64,000 nucleotides of DNA from Dipteris shenzhenensis (Eukaryota > Polypodiophyta > Polypodiopsida > Gleicheniales): the NCBI GenBank assembly GCA_047967505.1, contig CM106538.1, one strand, 5' to 3'. Positions within the stretch are counted from its first letter, which is position 1. The number at the start of each line of letters is the position of its first letter. Below the pieces are notes generated by a model that had not been told where the DNA came from, made no database searches, and saw nothing but the letters and a program-made list of their open reading frames with translations. This document shows positions 33,229 through 44,623 of the stretch, in pieces. A program made the position numbers and the translations under genes.

Positions 33229-33900
33229 AGACATGGATTGTAGCAATGTGGACTTGAGGACATTACAATTGTACAAGGACAAGATTGCAAAGGATGTGGA
33301 CATGGCCATGAAGTTTACATTTGGATCCAAATGGGCAAGGTTATCTTGGTTTATGCCTCTGCACATTTTTGCTTCTTTGTTTCAGAATATACATATGCAT
33401 AGAACAAAAACTATGTGGTCCTACAAGCGTGTAGATGAAAATTCTCTTGAAGATTTACTTGGTATGAATTGGGGAACCAGATCAGGTGACGAAAAGGGTG
33501 ATGTGTTTCAATGTCATGCATGTAAAGACAATGTGTTATTAGATACCATTTGTCATGCCAAATGTTGTATTTAGCTTTTCAATATAGGTGGTGGAAGAAA
33601 ACAAATGGCCGGTGGCTTCCCCTAGACTCTAATGATGAAGACAATACGGGGGTACGTTTATCTATTGATGTTGAAGAGGGAGATGTCAAGAATGTGAATG
33701 TCACATTGCAATGGACTCTAAGGGATGTGCAAGAGAACACCTATTGGCCATGGAGGATGGCATGTCAGAGTCCTTCTGCTTTATCTTAAATGGTGGTAAG
33801 ATCAACCGCCGTGTGGAGAAGTGCATGCATAGTGCCAATTTCATTCCTCCAACTTTGAAGATTGCTGGCAATGTGTTCGACTAGTGCAACATTTAATTTT
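33229..33900 (+). pseudogene. Unrecognised coding remnant
   Basis: Frame starting at ATG 33233, MDCSNVDLRTLQLYKDKIAK, with FGSKWARLSWFMPLHIF and a cysteine-rich FQCHACKDN...CHAKCC tail that stops at 33574. Another frame continues from 33550 with YRWWKKTNGRWLPLDSND, VEEGDVKNVNVTLQWTL and VQENTYWPWRM. The switch near 33560-33590 (GATATAG... and TTTCAATATAG) may be a small intron or a frameshift. No family is recognised. It may be the start of the transposon gene that resumes as DUF7869-like sequence at 40780. Confidence 0.35.
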
Positions 33901-34164
33901 TTGTCTATCAAATCCTAGTTATTGCTTCAAAAGATGATGGACAATTAAATTAAAAGTTATTTCTTTTAATGTTTTCTCTTTTCAGTTCATGGTAAATGTT
34001 TTTCAAAAAATATGGGGATTTTATGATTAATTTTAATTTTTAGGGTTTTGATATATATTAAGCCCTGGGTTAGAGCCCTTTTTACATCACATTCTCACTT
34101 TCACGTTTAGAGAGCCATAGAAACTCCCACCCTCAAAAGTTACTCCCTCCGTCAGCTGCTATTT

Positions 34165-35344
34165 GCCATGGAGTCAGCTAGAACTACGTTCCATGACTTC
34201 AATTCATGAACTGCATTTGTAGATCCTGAGGAAGAGCTAATTCTAGTGTTTGATAGGACTTTAGACGTCCTAGGCACATATATGCGAGCCAAGGGTTACT
34301 TCTTAGATCTCATCCTCTACATGTAAGATAATTTCTCATATTTTGGTTATACACTTGACCACTCTTCAAAGAGATGGGTTCCCATTGATTACATAAAGTA
34401 TCTGTTCCTAGAGGAACCCAAGTTTGTAAAGCGTTTGGCCCGCTTATGTGACAGCCTTACAGAGGAAGGGTTTAGGACTATTGAAGTTAAAGACATCCTA
34501 GGCATGGGGATCACAGGAAATACAAGCACAAAATTCCTTTCATGGGAGATGACATTCATCTTCCTCCTCCAAGAAGGAAATTTAGAGGAAGAAGTCTCAT
34601 CATCTAGCACCCCCTCTAGTAGAACTATTGATCTACTCGTCCCTCGACTAGACTTGGACATGTACATGGAAGAGAGTCTTGATGATGCAATAGAGGAGAT
34701 GGAAGTAGCTCAAGCATTGAGCCTACTTCAAGAGCCCCTAGTAGAGCAAGAATTTGCATCGGAGACCACTGACCGAGAATCAAAATTATGCTCCTTGTCC
34801 CCCCTCATAATCGATGGAGAAGAGTACGTATTCCTCCATGACATAGAGGTTCTTTTTGGACTACAAGAGGATGAGACACTCGGAGTCCTATCTAGGTTCG
34901 ATGTTGACACAAGTGTCAAAGATCCCGGGGTTTTAGGTTCCGAAGACCAGACAATGGAAGAGTTTCTCTTGATGACGCTGGTTTCAATGAGGGATGCAGA
35001 CATGTCCATATATGATGCACATCCCTCTAATGCAGAAGCTTCCACCTCTAACATAGGTCAAGAGAAACTGTCCACCTCCCAAATGGAACATCAGCACCTA
35101 GTTCCATCAACATTGCAAAAGAGGAAGGGATAGAAGCCGACGACACTGTAGTGGTAAGTTCGAATAATATTTTTTATTTTGATGTTCTTTTGGTATAATT
35201 CGTTTTGTCAATCTTCTAATGTTTATTGAATTGTTGCAAGACACGTTTAAGCTTGATGAATTCTCATCTCGATGGGGTAATGTTCATAGCGCATTTGGGC
35301 GAGATCATTCTTTGGCCCATTACCTTGGCAATGTCGCAGAGCAC
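34165..35344 (+). pseudogene. Unrecognised acidic protein gene, cut by copia element
   Basis: An open frame from about 34327 to 35133 reads VPIDYIKYLFLEEPKFVKRL, FRTIEVKDILGMG, then an acidic Ser/Glu-rich region with LIIDGEEYVFLHDIEVLFGL and a low-complexity tail. In-frame upstream sequence from ATG 34168 (VDPEEELILVFDRTLDVLGTY) has a TGA near 34208 and a TAA near 34326. A donor-like GTAAGT at 35155 and an acceptor TTGCAAG at about 35240 could lead into DTFKLDEFSSRWGNVHSAFG, which ends where the copia LTR starts at 35345. No family is recognised. Confidence 0.4.
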
Positions 35345-35642
35345 TGTAAAGAAAGAGGGAGAGAGATAGGAGACTCAAGTTCAGCTTTCTTCACAACACA
35401 CAAAAGAGAGAGGACACAAGGTTGGAGGGTGAAGCCTTTCTTCACTTTTGCACACAACAACAATACAATAGAAGAGGGAAATACCCTATATGTCAAAACC
35501 TAGAATACGTGGTTCATATGTGAACCCAAACCAAAAACATACGTGGTAGTCTAACTACACCACGAGTACAACTAACATAGGCGGTGACATAAATGATAGT
35601 CATCCAGGAGATATGTCGGGGATAGAGCTTGATATCTCAACA
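35345..35642 (-). repeat. 3' LTR of copia copy A
   Basis: 298 bp. On the plus strand it begins TGTAAAGAAAGAGGG and ends GATATCTCAACA. The polyprotein stop codon (35600) lies inside it. Confidence 0.9.
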
Positions 35643-38600
35643 CTCCCCCTCAAGCTCAAATCCATCTCACGTACACCAAGCGAGCTCCTAAATCTGCGAA
35701 GCTTCTCGGTACCCAATGCCTTCGTAAAGATATCAGCCACCTGCTCCTCAGTGCTGACATAGACAAGATCAATCTCACCAGCTAGAACCTTCTCTCTCAC
35801 AAAGTGATAATGCACCTCAATGTGCTTCGTTCTAGCATGATAAACTGGGTTATTAGCAAGCATGATGCTGCTAATGTTGTCACAATGAATGACAACTGCT
35901 GCATGAACTGACTGTCCCATATCTGCAAGTAGCTTCCGTAACCAAGCTACCTCACATGCAGCCATTGCTGCACCCCTGTACTCAGCCTCTGTGCTTGACA
36001 AGGCAACTGTTGGCTGCTTCTTGCTGCTCCAACTGATGGCACCACTCCCAAGGGAAAACATAAAACCATTAGTAGATCTCCTGTCTGAGACACTACCAGC
36101 CCAGTCAGCATCTGTGTATCCATGTACCTGTAATGCACACCCAGCTTCATAAAACAGTCCATAATGCAATGTGGACTTCACATACCGCAGTATGCGCCTA
36201 GCCGCATCCAAATGTGGCTTCCTCGGTGCCTGCATAAACTGACTCACCAGCCCCACAGCATAGCTCAAATCTGGTCGGGTTATAGTCATGTAAATCAAGC
36301 TACCTACTATGCGCCTGTACATAGTAATATCTTCAAGAAGCTCACCTGACTCTGCATTGAGCTTCACATTCTGCTCCAATGGAACAGAGATAGGCTTACA
36401 GCCTGTCATCCCATATTTGGACAGCATGTCCAAACCGTATTGCCTTTGCAACAGCCATATCCCACTCGGGGATCTAATAACCTCAATGCCCAAGAAGTAA
36501 CGCAGTTCTCCCAAATCCTTCATCTCAAATTTTTGCTTCAACAGCAGCTTCACTTCATTAATGTCTGCATCACTATCACCTGTAATAATCAAGTCATCAA
36601 CATAGATGACTATAAGCACAATCCCTCTGTTTGTCCTTTTCACATAAAGTGAAAAATCTGAATTGGAAATCTGAAATCCAATAGTGACAAGATATTGCCC
36701 TATCTTGTCTGACCATGCCCTCGGCGCCTGTTTTAAGCCATACAAGGCTTTGCGCAACCTGCATACAAAATCGGGGTGTGCATTATCCTCATAACCTTCT
36801 GGCTGCATCATATAAACCTCTTCCTGCAAGTCACCATGCAAGAAGGCATTTTTCACATCCATCTGATGCAAAGACCATCCCTTTGCAGCAGCCATAGCAA
36901 TTACTGCTCTCACGGTTGCCATCCTTGCAACTGGGCTGAAAGTTTCCTCATAGTCAATTCCATATGTCTGTGCAAAACCTTTGGCAACCAATCTTGCCTT
37001 GTACCTGCTAACAGACCCATCAGCATTGTGCTTTACTTTGTAAACCCACTTGCAGCCAATAGCCTTCTTATCATGAGGCAAAGGCATCAAATCCCAAGTG
37101 TGGTTTGCATCCAAGGCAGCCATCTCTTCATCCATAGCTGCTTCCCAATTTTTATGCCCTGCTGCATCCTCAAAACATGTGGGCTCTGGCTCCTCTAGAA
37201 CCTTGACCATATAAGCATAGTGATGTGCTGTATACACATCATATCTCAGCCTGTCAACTGGATACTTAATACGAGTGGACCTCCGTACAACTGGATCAGT
37301 TGCAGGCGTCTTTAAATCATTCCTGCTTTTCCTTGCACCAGGTGTAACAACAGAAGGAATCCCAAGTTCCTCATCAAGGCTCATTTCAGAGCCGCTTGAC
37401 TCTCCATCAACATGAGAGCTACCAGCAGACACATCAAATACTGGAGCATGGTCCACTTTTTCTTTTCCCTTATGTGATACCTGCACAGCACTATCAGGAC
37501 TGCCATGTGACGATTCACTAGATCTCAATCTCCCTGTCCATGCATTAGATCCACTAGTAGAGGACTCTCTGGGTCCACTCAAGGCTTGAGATTGCTGCTC
37601 TGCATTTATTGCAGCATTCCCATTTCCTGCATCTGCATCTCCTACCATAACAGTTGGTGCATACCAGCTGCTCATTTCATCAAAAACAACATCTCTGCTC
37701 ACTTGCATTTTGCGGGTGGAAGGGTTATAACAGCGATACCCTTTCTGGTGCTGAGCATATCCAATAAAGATGCATTTTTCTGCCTTTGGATCCAGCTTTG
37801 TTCTCTTCTCATCAGGAACATGAACATAAGCTATGCAACCAAATACCTTCAAGTGAGAAATATCTGGTTTTTGGCCTGTATACATTTCTTCAGGCGTCAT
37901 GCCATGGACAGCTGCAGTGGGGGTTCTGTTCATAATATAAACAGCAATTGCTACTGCTTCAGCCCAAAAATAATCAGGCATGTTTTTCTCATTTAGGATC
38001 GCCCGTCCTACTTCTGCAATATGCCTGTTCTTCCTTTCTGCAACCCCATTCTGCTGAGGGGTAGACCTGCATGAGTACTTCCTTTGAATTCCCTGTTCTT
38101 TCAGATATTCACAAAATTCTTCTGAAAAGTACTCTCCCCCTCCATCAGATCTTAGCACTTTAATATGCACACCTTTCTCTTTTTCAACCATGGCCTTAAA
38201 AGCCTTGAAATGGCTGAACACTTCACTTTTGTGCTTCATAAAATAAATCCACACCTTCCTAGTGTAGTCATCAATAAACGTCACATAATAATGGCATCCA
38301 CCAATAGAAGCAGCTTTGGTTGTCCAAACATCTGAATGGATCACTTCCAAAGGTCTTCTGCTCACCTTAGCATTTTTGGGAAATGCATGTCTGGCCTGCT
38401 TACCCATTTGGCATGCTTCACATACCTTTTGCATTCCCTCAACTCTGAATTTAGGCAAACCTGCAACAATGTTTTTCGTTTGCATAGATTTCAGCCTTTG
38501 TATATTCACGTGCCCAATGCGCTTGTGCCATATCTCAATATCTGCAATGACACCTCTTCCATGCGCAAACATAGCAGCTTTCACCTCAGGCATATCAACA

Positions 38601-39955
38601 TCCAAGGTGAACATTCTGCCATTTTTGTTGCCTTTCGCAACCAAGCGGCACTTATTTTTCAAGTCCTCAACGAAGCATCCATCAGGGTTAAATCTAACCT
38701 GCAGACCTTGCTCAACCATCTGGCCAACTGAAACCAGGTTCTTAGTGATTTTTGGAACATGAAGTACATCTGCCAAGTACTTTGTTTTGCCATCCTGCAT
38801 AGCCAATGGCACTTTACCAACCTGCGTAATTGGGTGCGCAGTATCATCACCTGTTTCAACATAACCTGGCTTATCCAAATTTCTGACATCATGAAACCAC
38901 TCACCATGACTGGTCATGTGGTTAGAGGCACCTGAATCAACATACCAAACATCATTGCAAGCTGCAGCATCTCCTGACATGGAGTTAACCATATGCTGCA
39001 TCACAAAAAGGTGCTCATTTCTGTCGTCACCATGCCCACTTGATGATGCATAGTTGCTTTGCTGCAACTTCCCACTTTTGATGTCATTCTGTTTTTTATA
39101 GCATGTATTCTCCTTGTGTCCAGGCTTTCCACAATAATAGCATTCTGTGCTGCTATTTACTTGCTGGTTCCTTTGCCATGAACCACGGCCTCTTTGGCTC
39201 CCCCTGCCTCTAGAACTACCACGTCCTCCTCCATAGGACTGGTTTTCCTGTTGTTGCTGTTGGTTCTGATTTCCTGCACGGCCACCAGAACGGCCTCTTC
39301 CTCTACCCCTGCCTCTACCTGTATTCGAGTAGAAAGCAGTCTCTTGAGAAGTTGAGGTGGCTGAACCACCATTCCTTTGCTCTTCACTCAGCAAGAGAGC
39401 AATAAGTTCCTGAAAATCAGGAAATGTTTCACGGACTCCAATGGATGTCCGAAATTGTGCATAATCTTTCCCAAGACCATTCAAGGTCACGGACACTAAG
39501 TCCTCATCATCAACAGGTGCTCCAATGGAGGCAAGAGAATCTGCAAGGCCTTTCACCTTCAAGGAATACTCATTTATATTCAGATTTTTCCTTTGCACAT
39601 TGTGCAACTCCTGCTTTAGCTGCATCTTTCGTGCTTTGGTATTTGTGCTATACAGCTTCACCAATGTATCCCATGCCTCCTTAGGCGTCTCTAGATCCTG
39701 TATATGCACAATCATAGAATCTGAAATGCTAACGGACAGCCAATACAGGCATTTTCTGGCTTTTTCATGCCATTCTTTAAAGGCCTTCAATTCAGCAGGA
39801 GTGGGAGTAGCACCCAAAACTGGTTCTGCAGTTTCACCACTGATGTAATCCCAAACTCCCTTTCCCATAAAGAAGTTTGTCATCCTGAACTTCCATGCTT
39901 GGAAGTTGTTCTTGTCAAGCTTCTCACTGACAATGGTAGACAGATTCTCAGACAT
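35600..39955 (-). CDS. Copia gag-pol polyprotein, intact, 1451 residues
   Basis: Starts at ATG 39955 (MSENLSTIVSEKLDKNNFQ), the start shared with the sister copies after the leader. Order: Gag (1-270) with RG-rich repeats, zinc knuckle CYYCGKPGHKENTC (about residue 275), protease active site YVDSGASNHM, GAG-pre-integrase WHKRIGHVNIQRL, integrase with HSDVWTTKA, RSDGGGEYF and PQQNGVAERKNRH (DDE residues present). Reverse transcriptase has GCKWVYKVKHNADG, HQMDVKNAFLHG and the catalytic YVDDLIITG. RNase H has YTDADWAGS and STEAEYRGA. No stop or frameshift in 4.36 kb. Such polyproteins form cytoplasmic particles and carry out reverse transcription and integration. The coding capacity looks complete, but the missing U3 suggests this copy lacks its own promoter. 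Confidence 0.95.
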   Translation of the reverse strand: MSENLSTIVSEKLDKNNFQAWKFRMTNFFMGKGVWDYISGETAEPVLGATPTPAELKAFKEWHEKARKCLYWLSVSISDSMIVHIQDLETPKEAWDTLVKLYSTNTKARKMQLKQELHNVQRKNLNINEYSLKVKGLADSLASIGAPVDDEDLVSVTLNGLGKDYAQFRTSIGVRETFPDFQELIALLLSEEQRNGGSATSTSQETAFYSNTGRGRGRGRGRSGGRAGNQNQQQQQENQSYGGGRGSSRGRGSQRGRGSWQRNQQVNSSTECYYCGKPGHKENTCYKKQNDIKSGKLQQSNYASSSGHGDDRNEHLFVMQHMVNSMSGDAAACNDVWYVDSGASNHMTSHGEWFHDVRNLDKPGYVETGDDTAHPITQVGKVPLAMQDGKTKYLADVLHVPKITKNLVSVGQMVEQGLQVRFNPDGCFVEDLKNKCRLVAKGNKNGRMFTLDVDMPEVKAAMFAHGRGVIADIEIWHKRIGHVNIQRLKSMQTKNIVAGLPKFRVEGMQKVCEACQMGKQARHAFPKNAKVSRRPLEVIHSDVWTTKAASIGGCHYYVTFIDDYTRKVWIYFMKHKSEVFSHFKAFKAMVEKEKGVHIKVLRSDGGGEYFSEEFCEYLKEQGIQRKYSCRSTPQQNGVAERKNRHIAEVGRAILNEKNMPDYFWAEAVAIAVYIMNRTPTAAVHGMTPEEMYTGQKPDISHLKVFGCIAYVHVPDEKRTKLDPKAEKCIFIGYAQHQKGYRCYNPSTRKMQVSRDVVFDEMSSWYAPTVMVGDADAGNGNAAINAEQQSQALSGPRESSTSGSNAWTGRLRSSESSHGSPDSAVQVSHKGKEKVDHAPVFDVSAGSSHVDGESSGSEMSLDEELGIPSVVTPGARKSRNDLKTPATDPVVRRSTRIKYPVDRLRYDVYTAHHYAYMVKVLEEPEPTCFEDAAGHKNWEAAMDEEMAALDANHTWDLMPLPHDKKAIGCKWVYKVKHNADGSVSRYKARLVAKGFAQTYGIDYEETFSPVARMATVRAVIAMAAAKGWSLHQMDVKNAFLHGDLQEEVYMMQPEGYEDNAHPDFVCRLRKALYGLKQAPRAWSDKIGQYLVTIGFQISNSDFSLYVKRTNRGIVLIVIYVDDLIITGDSDADINEVKLLLKQKFEMKDLGELRYFLGIEVIRSPSGIWLLQRQYGLDMLSKYGMTGCKPISVPLEQNVKLNAESGELLEDITMYRRIVGSLIYMTITRPDLSYAVGLVSQFMQAPRKPHLDAARRILRYVKSTLHYGLFYEAGCALQVHGYTDADWAGSVSDRRSTNGFMFSLGSGAISWSSKKQPTVALSSTEAEYRGAAMAACEVAWLRKLLADMGQSVHAAVVIHCDNISSIMLANNPVYHARTKHIEVHYHFVREKVLAGEIDLVYVSTEEQVADIFTKALGTEKLRRFRSSLGVREMDLSLRGSVEISSSIPDISPG

Positions 39956-40499
39956 TTTACAAATCACGAATTGCAACAGCAACCTGTAAACACAGCAAAT
40001 GCCTCAGAAGGGCAAATAGCAAAACTTCTGCAAAGAGCCTCACAGGGGCAGATCTGCAACACTGACGAAAGTGGTATTTCACCACACAGTCACTTCCTCG
40101 TGACGATTTTGCATCAACAGGCAACAGGCATGAATCTGCAACTCCCAATATCTCTGCACATAGGCATACGATGCAATTTCTATGGCACCTTTCCACCGAC
40201 TAGCCGCGCGGTGGTCGCACAGCAAAAACAGGGCCTTTTTCTGAGTGCCTGCGAAGATCTTCCGCCTTCAAAACGGGCCCCGAAACGGCCTCAAAACGGG
40301 CCCCGAAACGGCCTCAAATTATACTGCGCTCTCGCCGCACCGCGAAGGGCCTCTCAATCTGAAGCAGTGCACTCCTGCACTTCTGGCTGTGCTACCTGCA
40401 GAGATTTGCTCCCAAACTCGAAATAGGAAAGCTACACTGGTCCTCTTACCAGGACACCACAAACTTGGCTAGCTTTCTTGAGCTCCTTACCAAGAACAA

Positions 40500-40512
40500 G
40501 GCTCTGATACCA
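40500..40512 (-). promoter_or_regulatory. Primer-binding site, initiator tRNA-Met
   Basis: TGGTATCAGAGCC on the minus strand directly after the LTR end, a perfect match to the usual plant site. Confidence 0.88.
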
Positions 40513-40633
40513 TGTAAAGAAAGAGGGAGAGAGATAGGAGACTCAAGTTCAGCTTTCTTCACAACACACAAAAGAGAGAGGACACAAGGTTGGAGGGTGA
40601 AGCCTTTCTTCACTTTTGCACACAACAACAATA
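40513..40633 (-). repeat. Truncated 5' LTR of copia copy A
   Basis: The first 121 bp on the plus strand match the 3' LTR from TGTAAAGAAAGAGGG to CAACAACAATAC. Then the sequences diverge completely. The lost part includes U3 in element orientation. Confidence 0.88.
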
Positions 40634-40779
40634 CTAATGCATGTGCAAACCTCAAAAGTCAATGACAAAGGGCAAAAACAACCTCAAGTGAATGAGGTAC
40701 CGGGGTATTTTACATGTACATTTTGATTCTCTAAAAGATTTTGGGTGTGTGAAATATTTGTGTGTTTTGACATGCAGAT
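40634..40779. other. Junction beyond the truncated LTR
   Basis: Non-LTR sequence with a TTTGACATGCAG acceptor-like site at about 40768-40779, directly before the DUF7869-like remnant. Confidence 0.4.
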
Positions 40780-42490
40780 CAAATCAATAGTGCTCTTAAG
40801 CACCATCGAGAGCAACATGCCGAAGAATGATCAAAGCTAGCAAAGCATAGAAGAAAGTGCTTCAAGAATCCCTCTCTTTATGGACAGTATGGATAAAAGG
40901 AAGACCAATTTGTCTCACTTAAAGAGAGTTTCAAAAGATGTGAAGAAAGATACAATTGTGCAAATGCATCTTGTGGGGGGCTCATGGGATGTCACTTATA
41001 TCACAAAAAGCTCCAAGCTAGGGTATTTTCAATTATCTAGATTTGCATAAATATATTAATCATGATAAATCATCATATTCTCACGTTGTGGGAAGGCCCA
41101 CTTCCAAGAACACTATATATCCATCTCGACAATACAGGTAACAGCAAGAAAAACAAAAACTAGACATTCTTCCATACATGTGTATGTTTGTGGATAAGGG
41201 AATTGTTGATAAGATCAAAGTTGGATTCCTATTGGTTGGTCATACTCACGATCACATATATTAAATACCTAGTACATTCTCCAAGAAACGTGGAAGAAAT
41301 TATGCATTCACTTTAGTAGAGATGATGGATAGATTGTGAAAGAATCTTATATTTCACAACCTGAAGTTTATCACTTAAAAAAGACTTACGATTTCATGAG
41401 ATTTATTCAAGGTGGACCAGGTGATGAATTTTGTATCAAGAGGTTGAATGAGGAGAGCTTTCAACATTAATTTCTCATAAAGAAAAAAGCATATCAAAGA
41501 ACATATCTATATGGTAAGCAATATGCCTCTTCTTTAGATTGGGTATCCATGGGTGGCTTCCCATTCCTATCTTCTTTCGGACTAGTCCGTGAAATTAATG
41601 CTTCAATGCTAGAACCTCTAGTGACTGAGAGTGAGGTAAAATAGGCACAAGATCAAGGAAGGAATTCGACTATGAAAGGTGCATGTCAGAGAATAGAAAT
41701 TTGATAGAGAAGGAAAAAACATACTCTAGAAGTGTAGACAATGGAATGTGGTGGAATACTTTCTTTGAATACCAAGCCCTCATCCTTGAATGGTTCAAGA
41801 GTAACACTACTACTTTGTGCAATGATTTTGTATGGCCAACATATCATCCTCATTCAGAAAAGTTGTACCACCTAAAAGTCTATCACTTGAGGCTGAAGCT
41901 TTAAGCAACATATTTGCACGAGCGATGTATCTTGGTGCACGACTATCTTGCCAAAGACAAAAAGAGCCCACTAAAATGTGGTAGGTTTTGTACAAGATTT
42001 AAAGTGTGGATTGATGATTGCAACTGTTGCTTAAGAGGACCCTCTTGGACATCCATTCTGGATTGAAAAAGTGGTAGAAATTCAAAATTCTATGCAAGGG
42101 TAGGTAACTTCCATTGTTGTGCAATGGTTTAGGACTACACATGCTAATCCATTGAAAGGAAAATATGCTCCTCAAATAGTTGCATGTCCAAAAAAGAAAA
42201 GGACAAGAAGGGACACCAAAAAACAACCACAATTGGATGTTCTTGCTTAGAGAAGTAGACATACTTGTTTATGATCTTCAACTTATAAATGATGGATGCC
42301 TAAGGAAGAAGAAAATAGATGTTCTCTTTGAGAAGGTTCCATCCTATGCAACACATCTTGTTGGATCCTCCTCCTTTAGACTCACACGGTTGCAAATGGA
42401 AGGGGCACTAGACCTTCATAGGGACAAAGAGAATGTTCTTGTTAATAGTGTGGAGGAGGATGAATCATCCACTTTTGGATCATCATGAAA
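40780..42490 (+). pseudogene. Second DUF7869-like transposon gene, heavily decayed
   Basis: Matches the order of the gene at 6448-12311. KHHREQHAEE and LAKHRRK parallel ERNKLMEDRRKH there. SMDKRKTNLSHLKRVSKDV parallels KMDQKKTAIPRLRNRSKDI. VDKIKVGFLLVGHTHDHI parallels the diagnostic FLMVGHTHEDI. GHPFWIEKVVEIQ parallels the C-terminal PIWLGIAQ segment. The DNCxxxNKN segment is missing. A C-terminal frame (42180-42488) reads REVDILVYDLQLINDG. Many stops and frame changes. The copia element at 35345-40633 lies immediately upstream and may have split it from the coding pieces at 33.2-35.3 kb. Confidence 0.55.
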
Positions 42491-43732
42491 TCATGACAAT
42501 GACCTTAATGATAATGAAACTGTAGGTGTTGATACAGATTAGGATGCACTTGTAGAGTGAGATAGTGCATGTACACTCTTTGGTTATGTAGGAATCTCAT
42601 AATGTTCATATTTTTTTGAATATCAGTGTATCAAACAATTGCCTAGCTTTTCAATTCCTCTTATGAAATTACCAAACTATACGAACTGTGTATTGTGTTT
42701 TTTAAAAATATGTAAATTTTGACACATTTAAAAATTGCTAAGAGAAAAGCTCTTAAATTTAGGACATTTTTCTGCATACCTTTTTTCCCATAATGATATT
42801 GTGCAATAGTATTTTTAATTATGATAAAAAAGTATCATTTTTTTTCAAAATTCCATTTAATTCTCGTTTGTGCACAATGTTACTCACTTTATATGCAATA
42901 TTGTTAGTGTGCGAAAGAATCGCTCATGAATTGACAGGTGTTGAGCTCTACGATGTTTGAAACATCAAGTTTTGACAGATTGCATCTCATTATTATGCCA
43001 TAAAAAATTCTGGTGAGAGAGCGAGTTCATTCAAAATTCAAAATGTCACCCCTCGATGCATTGCATCACGGCCGTAAACTATCCCTAAAATAGTTCAGTG
43101 ATTGGCTACACTCGATTATGCATTGACTCACATTAGTTTCAATATTTTGTCATTTGGAAAAAAAATCATGGATGCTGATAAAGCATTCCAAAAAGAACTA
43201 TAGACCCGTATGTATTAATGTAATGCTTATACTGTAATGCTGTGATAAGAATAATCCATATGTGATGCTAATACTAAGATCACTAACAATGAGTCGCCCA
43301 CTTTCTAGAAAGATTCTAGCACAAATAGCATCAAAAGATGCTTCCAAAACCACCAAAATTATTGTATAGTGATGAGCCGTAATTTTCTCCAATGTTAAAG
43401 ACGTGTATTGTTGTCATCTTTTCAAATCTTATGCCACGAGTATGCCACTTGGTATTTGTATCATCTTGACGTCAAGAATTACTTTAATATGTGTAAAGTA
43501 AAAAAGAGCACTTAATCTGTATTAAGTCAAGATAAGTGCTCTTGGATCACGTCAAGCATCGAGGTCTTTGTACTAAAATTCATGAAATCCTTCAAAGAAG
43601 ACAACTCTCCGTTACCCTTCTATGAAAATAGTCCTAACAATTGTAATCCATTACATTATTGTGGTACACCTTTTAACCCACCTTTGCATAAAAAGCTTCT
43701 ATATATATGTGTGTGTGGGTGTGTGGGTGTAT

Positions 43733-43734
<2 letters not shown>
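42491..43734. other. Region without recognised gene
   Basis: AT-rich spacer. A minus-strand frame at 43198-43392 has no recognisable motif. Confidence 0.45.

Positions 43735-43775
<41 letters not shown>
43735..43775. repeat. (GA)n microsatellite
   Basis: About 20 GA units, preceded by a TGTGTGGGTGTG stretch. Smaller dinucleotide repeats lie at 44002-44022 (GT) and 44410-44431 (GA). Confidence 0.95.
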
Positions 43776-43779
<4 letters not shown>

Positions 43780-44623
43780 CATATAGTAAACAAGGTGGGG
43801 TTCCCACTATGGCCTTACCTTTTGGAGTGTCATTATAAGTCCAAGTGTAAGTAGCTCGATAAATATTTCGAATCACTTGTGAAAGGAAACGATAGGTGTA
43901 AATTGGAAGGAAAGGAAAAGAGAAAAGCAAGTGAATGTGAAGGAATATCTGGAAAGGTACATGAGTGAAAGAGAGGAGAGAAAAGACGTGAAAAGGTGTA
44001 TGTGTGTGTGTGTGTGTGTGTGTGATGGATGGGCCATTAAATAAAAGTGGGGACGAGTGCCTATTTTGGTGAAAGTAATATAAATGTGGTGTCATACAAG
44101 AGACAAAGAGAGCCTCCATCTTTAGAGAGAGATACCTAACAAAAGACAAAAGCTTTAGGATTAAGACAAAAAAACATTTAGGACCTCCACAAGCAGACAA
44201 AAACCTTAAACCCTAAACACACTAGAATTCCTTAAACTTCTACTAACCCACATTTAAGCCTCATACTAACCAAAATTTGTAAGGTCAAATTGACCAAATG
44301 AACTAATTTCAAAGCTATGGCCCTTATTAGCAACTCACTAACCAAGTCATCCCTTAGGACCCTTGGAGGGGCAAAATACACAAACACATATATACACACA
44401 CATATATATATAGAGAGAGAGAGAGAGAGATTGCTAGACATTGGTTGGGATGGGTTTTACTAATACAGCGAGAATAAAGAGGAACGAAGTTTGCTGCAAA
44501 TAGTTATCATGAAGAAGTCCTTAGTGAATGGACCAAGGGAGTCCATTCATGTGGGAGACAAAAGAGCGAATGAAACAGAAAAGGTGAAGCAAATGAGGAA
44601 GGTGAATAAATGATCCTGTTGTG
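43776..44623. other. Downstream region of the MYB gene
   Basis: No gene recognised; contains the two small microsatellites noted and probably the 3' untranslated region of the MYB gene. Confidence 0.4.

Larger units (their letters stand above)
35345..40633 (-). mobile_element. Ty1/copia retrotransposon, intact polyprotein, truncated 5' LTR
   Basis: Minus-strand element. 3' LTR 35345-35642, polypurine tract about 35643-35657, polyprotein 35600-39955, leader 39956-40499, primer-binding site 40500-40512. The 5' LTR is present only from 40513 to about 40633 and then gives way to unrelated sequence, so its U3 promoter part is missing. No target duplication can be matched because one end is lost. 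Family relative of the elements at 22873 and 58698. Confidence 0.9.

Noticed and set aside
39956-39982. Nine-codon upstream extension of the copia A polyprotein
   Set aside because: It begins with TTG and has no counterpart in the sister copy; ATG 39955 (MSENL) was chosen.
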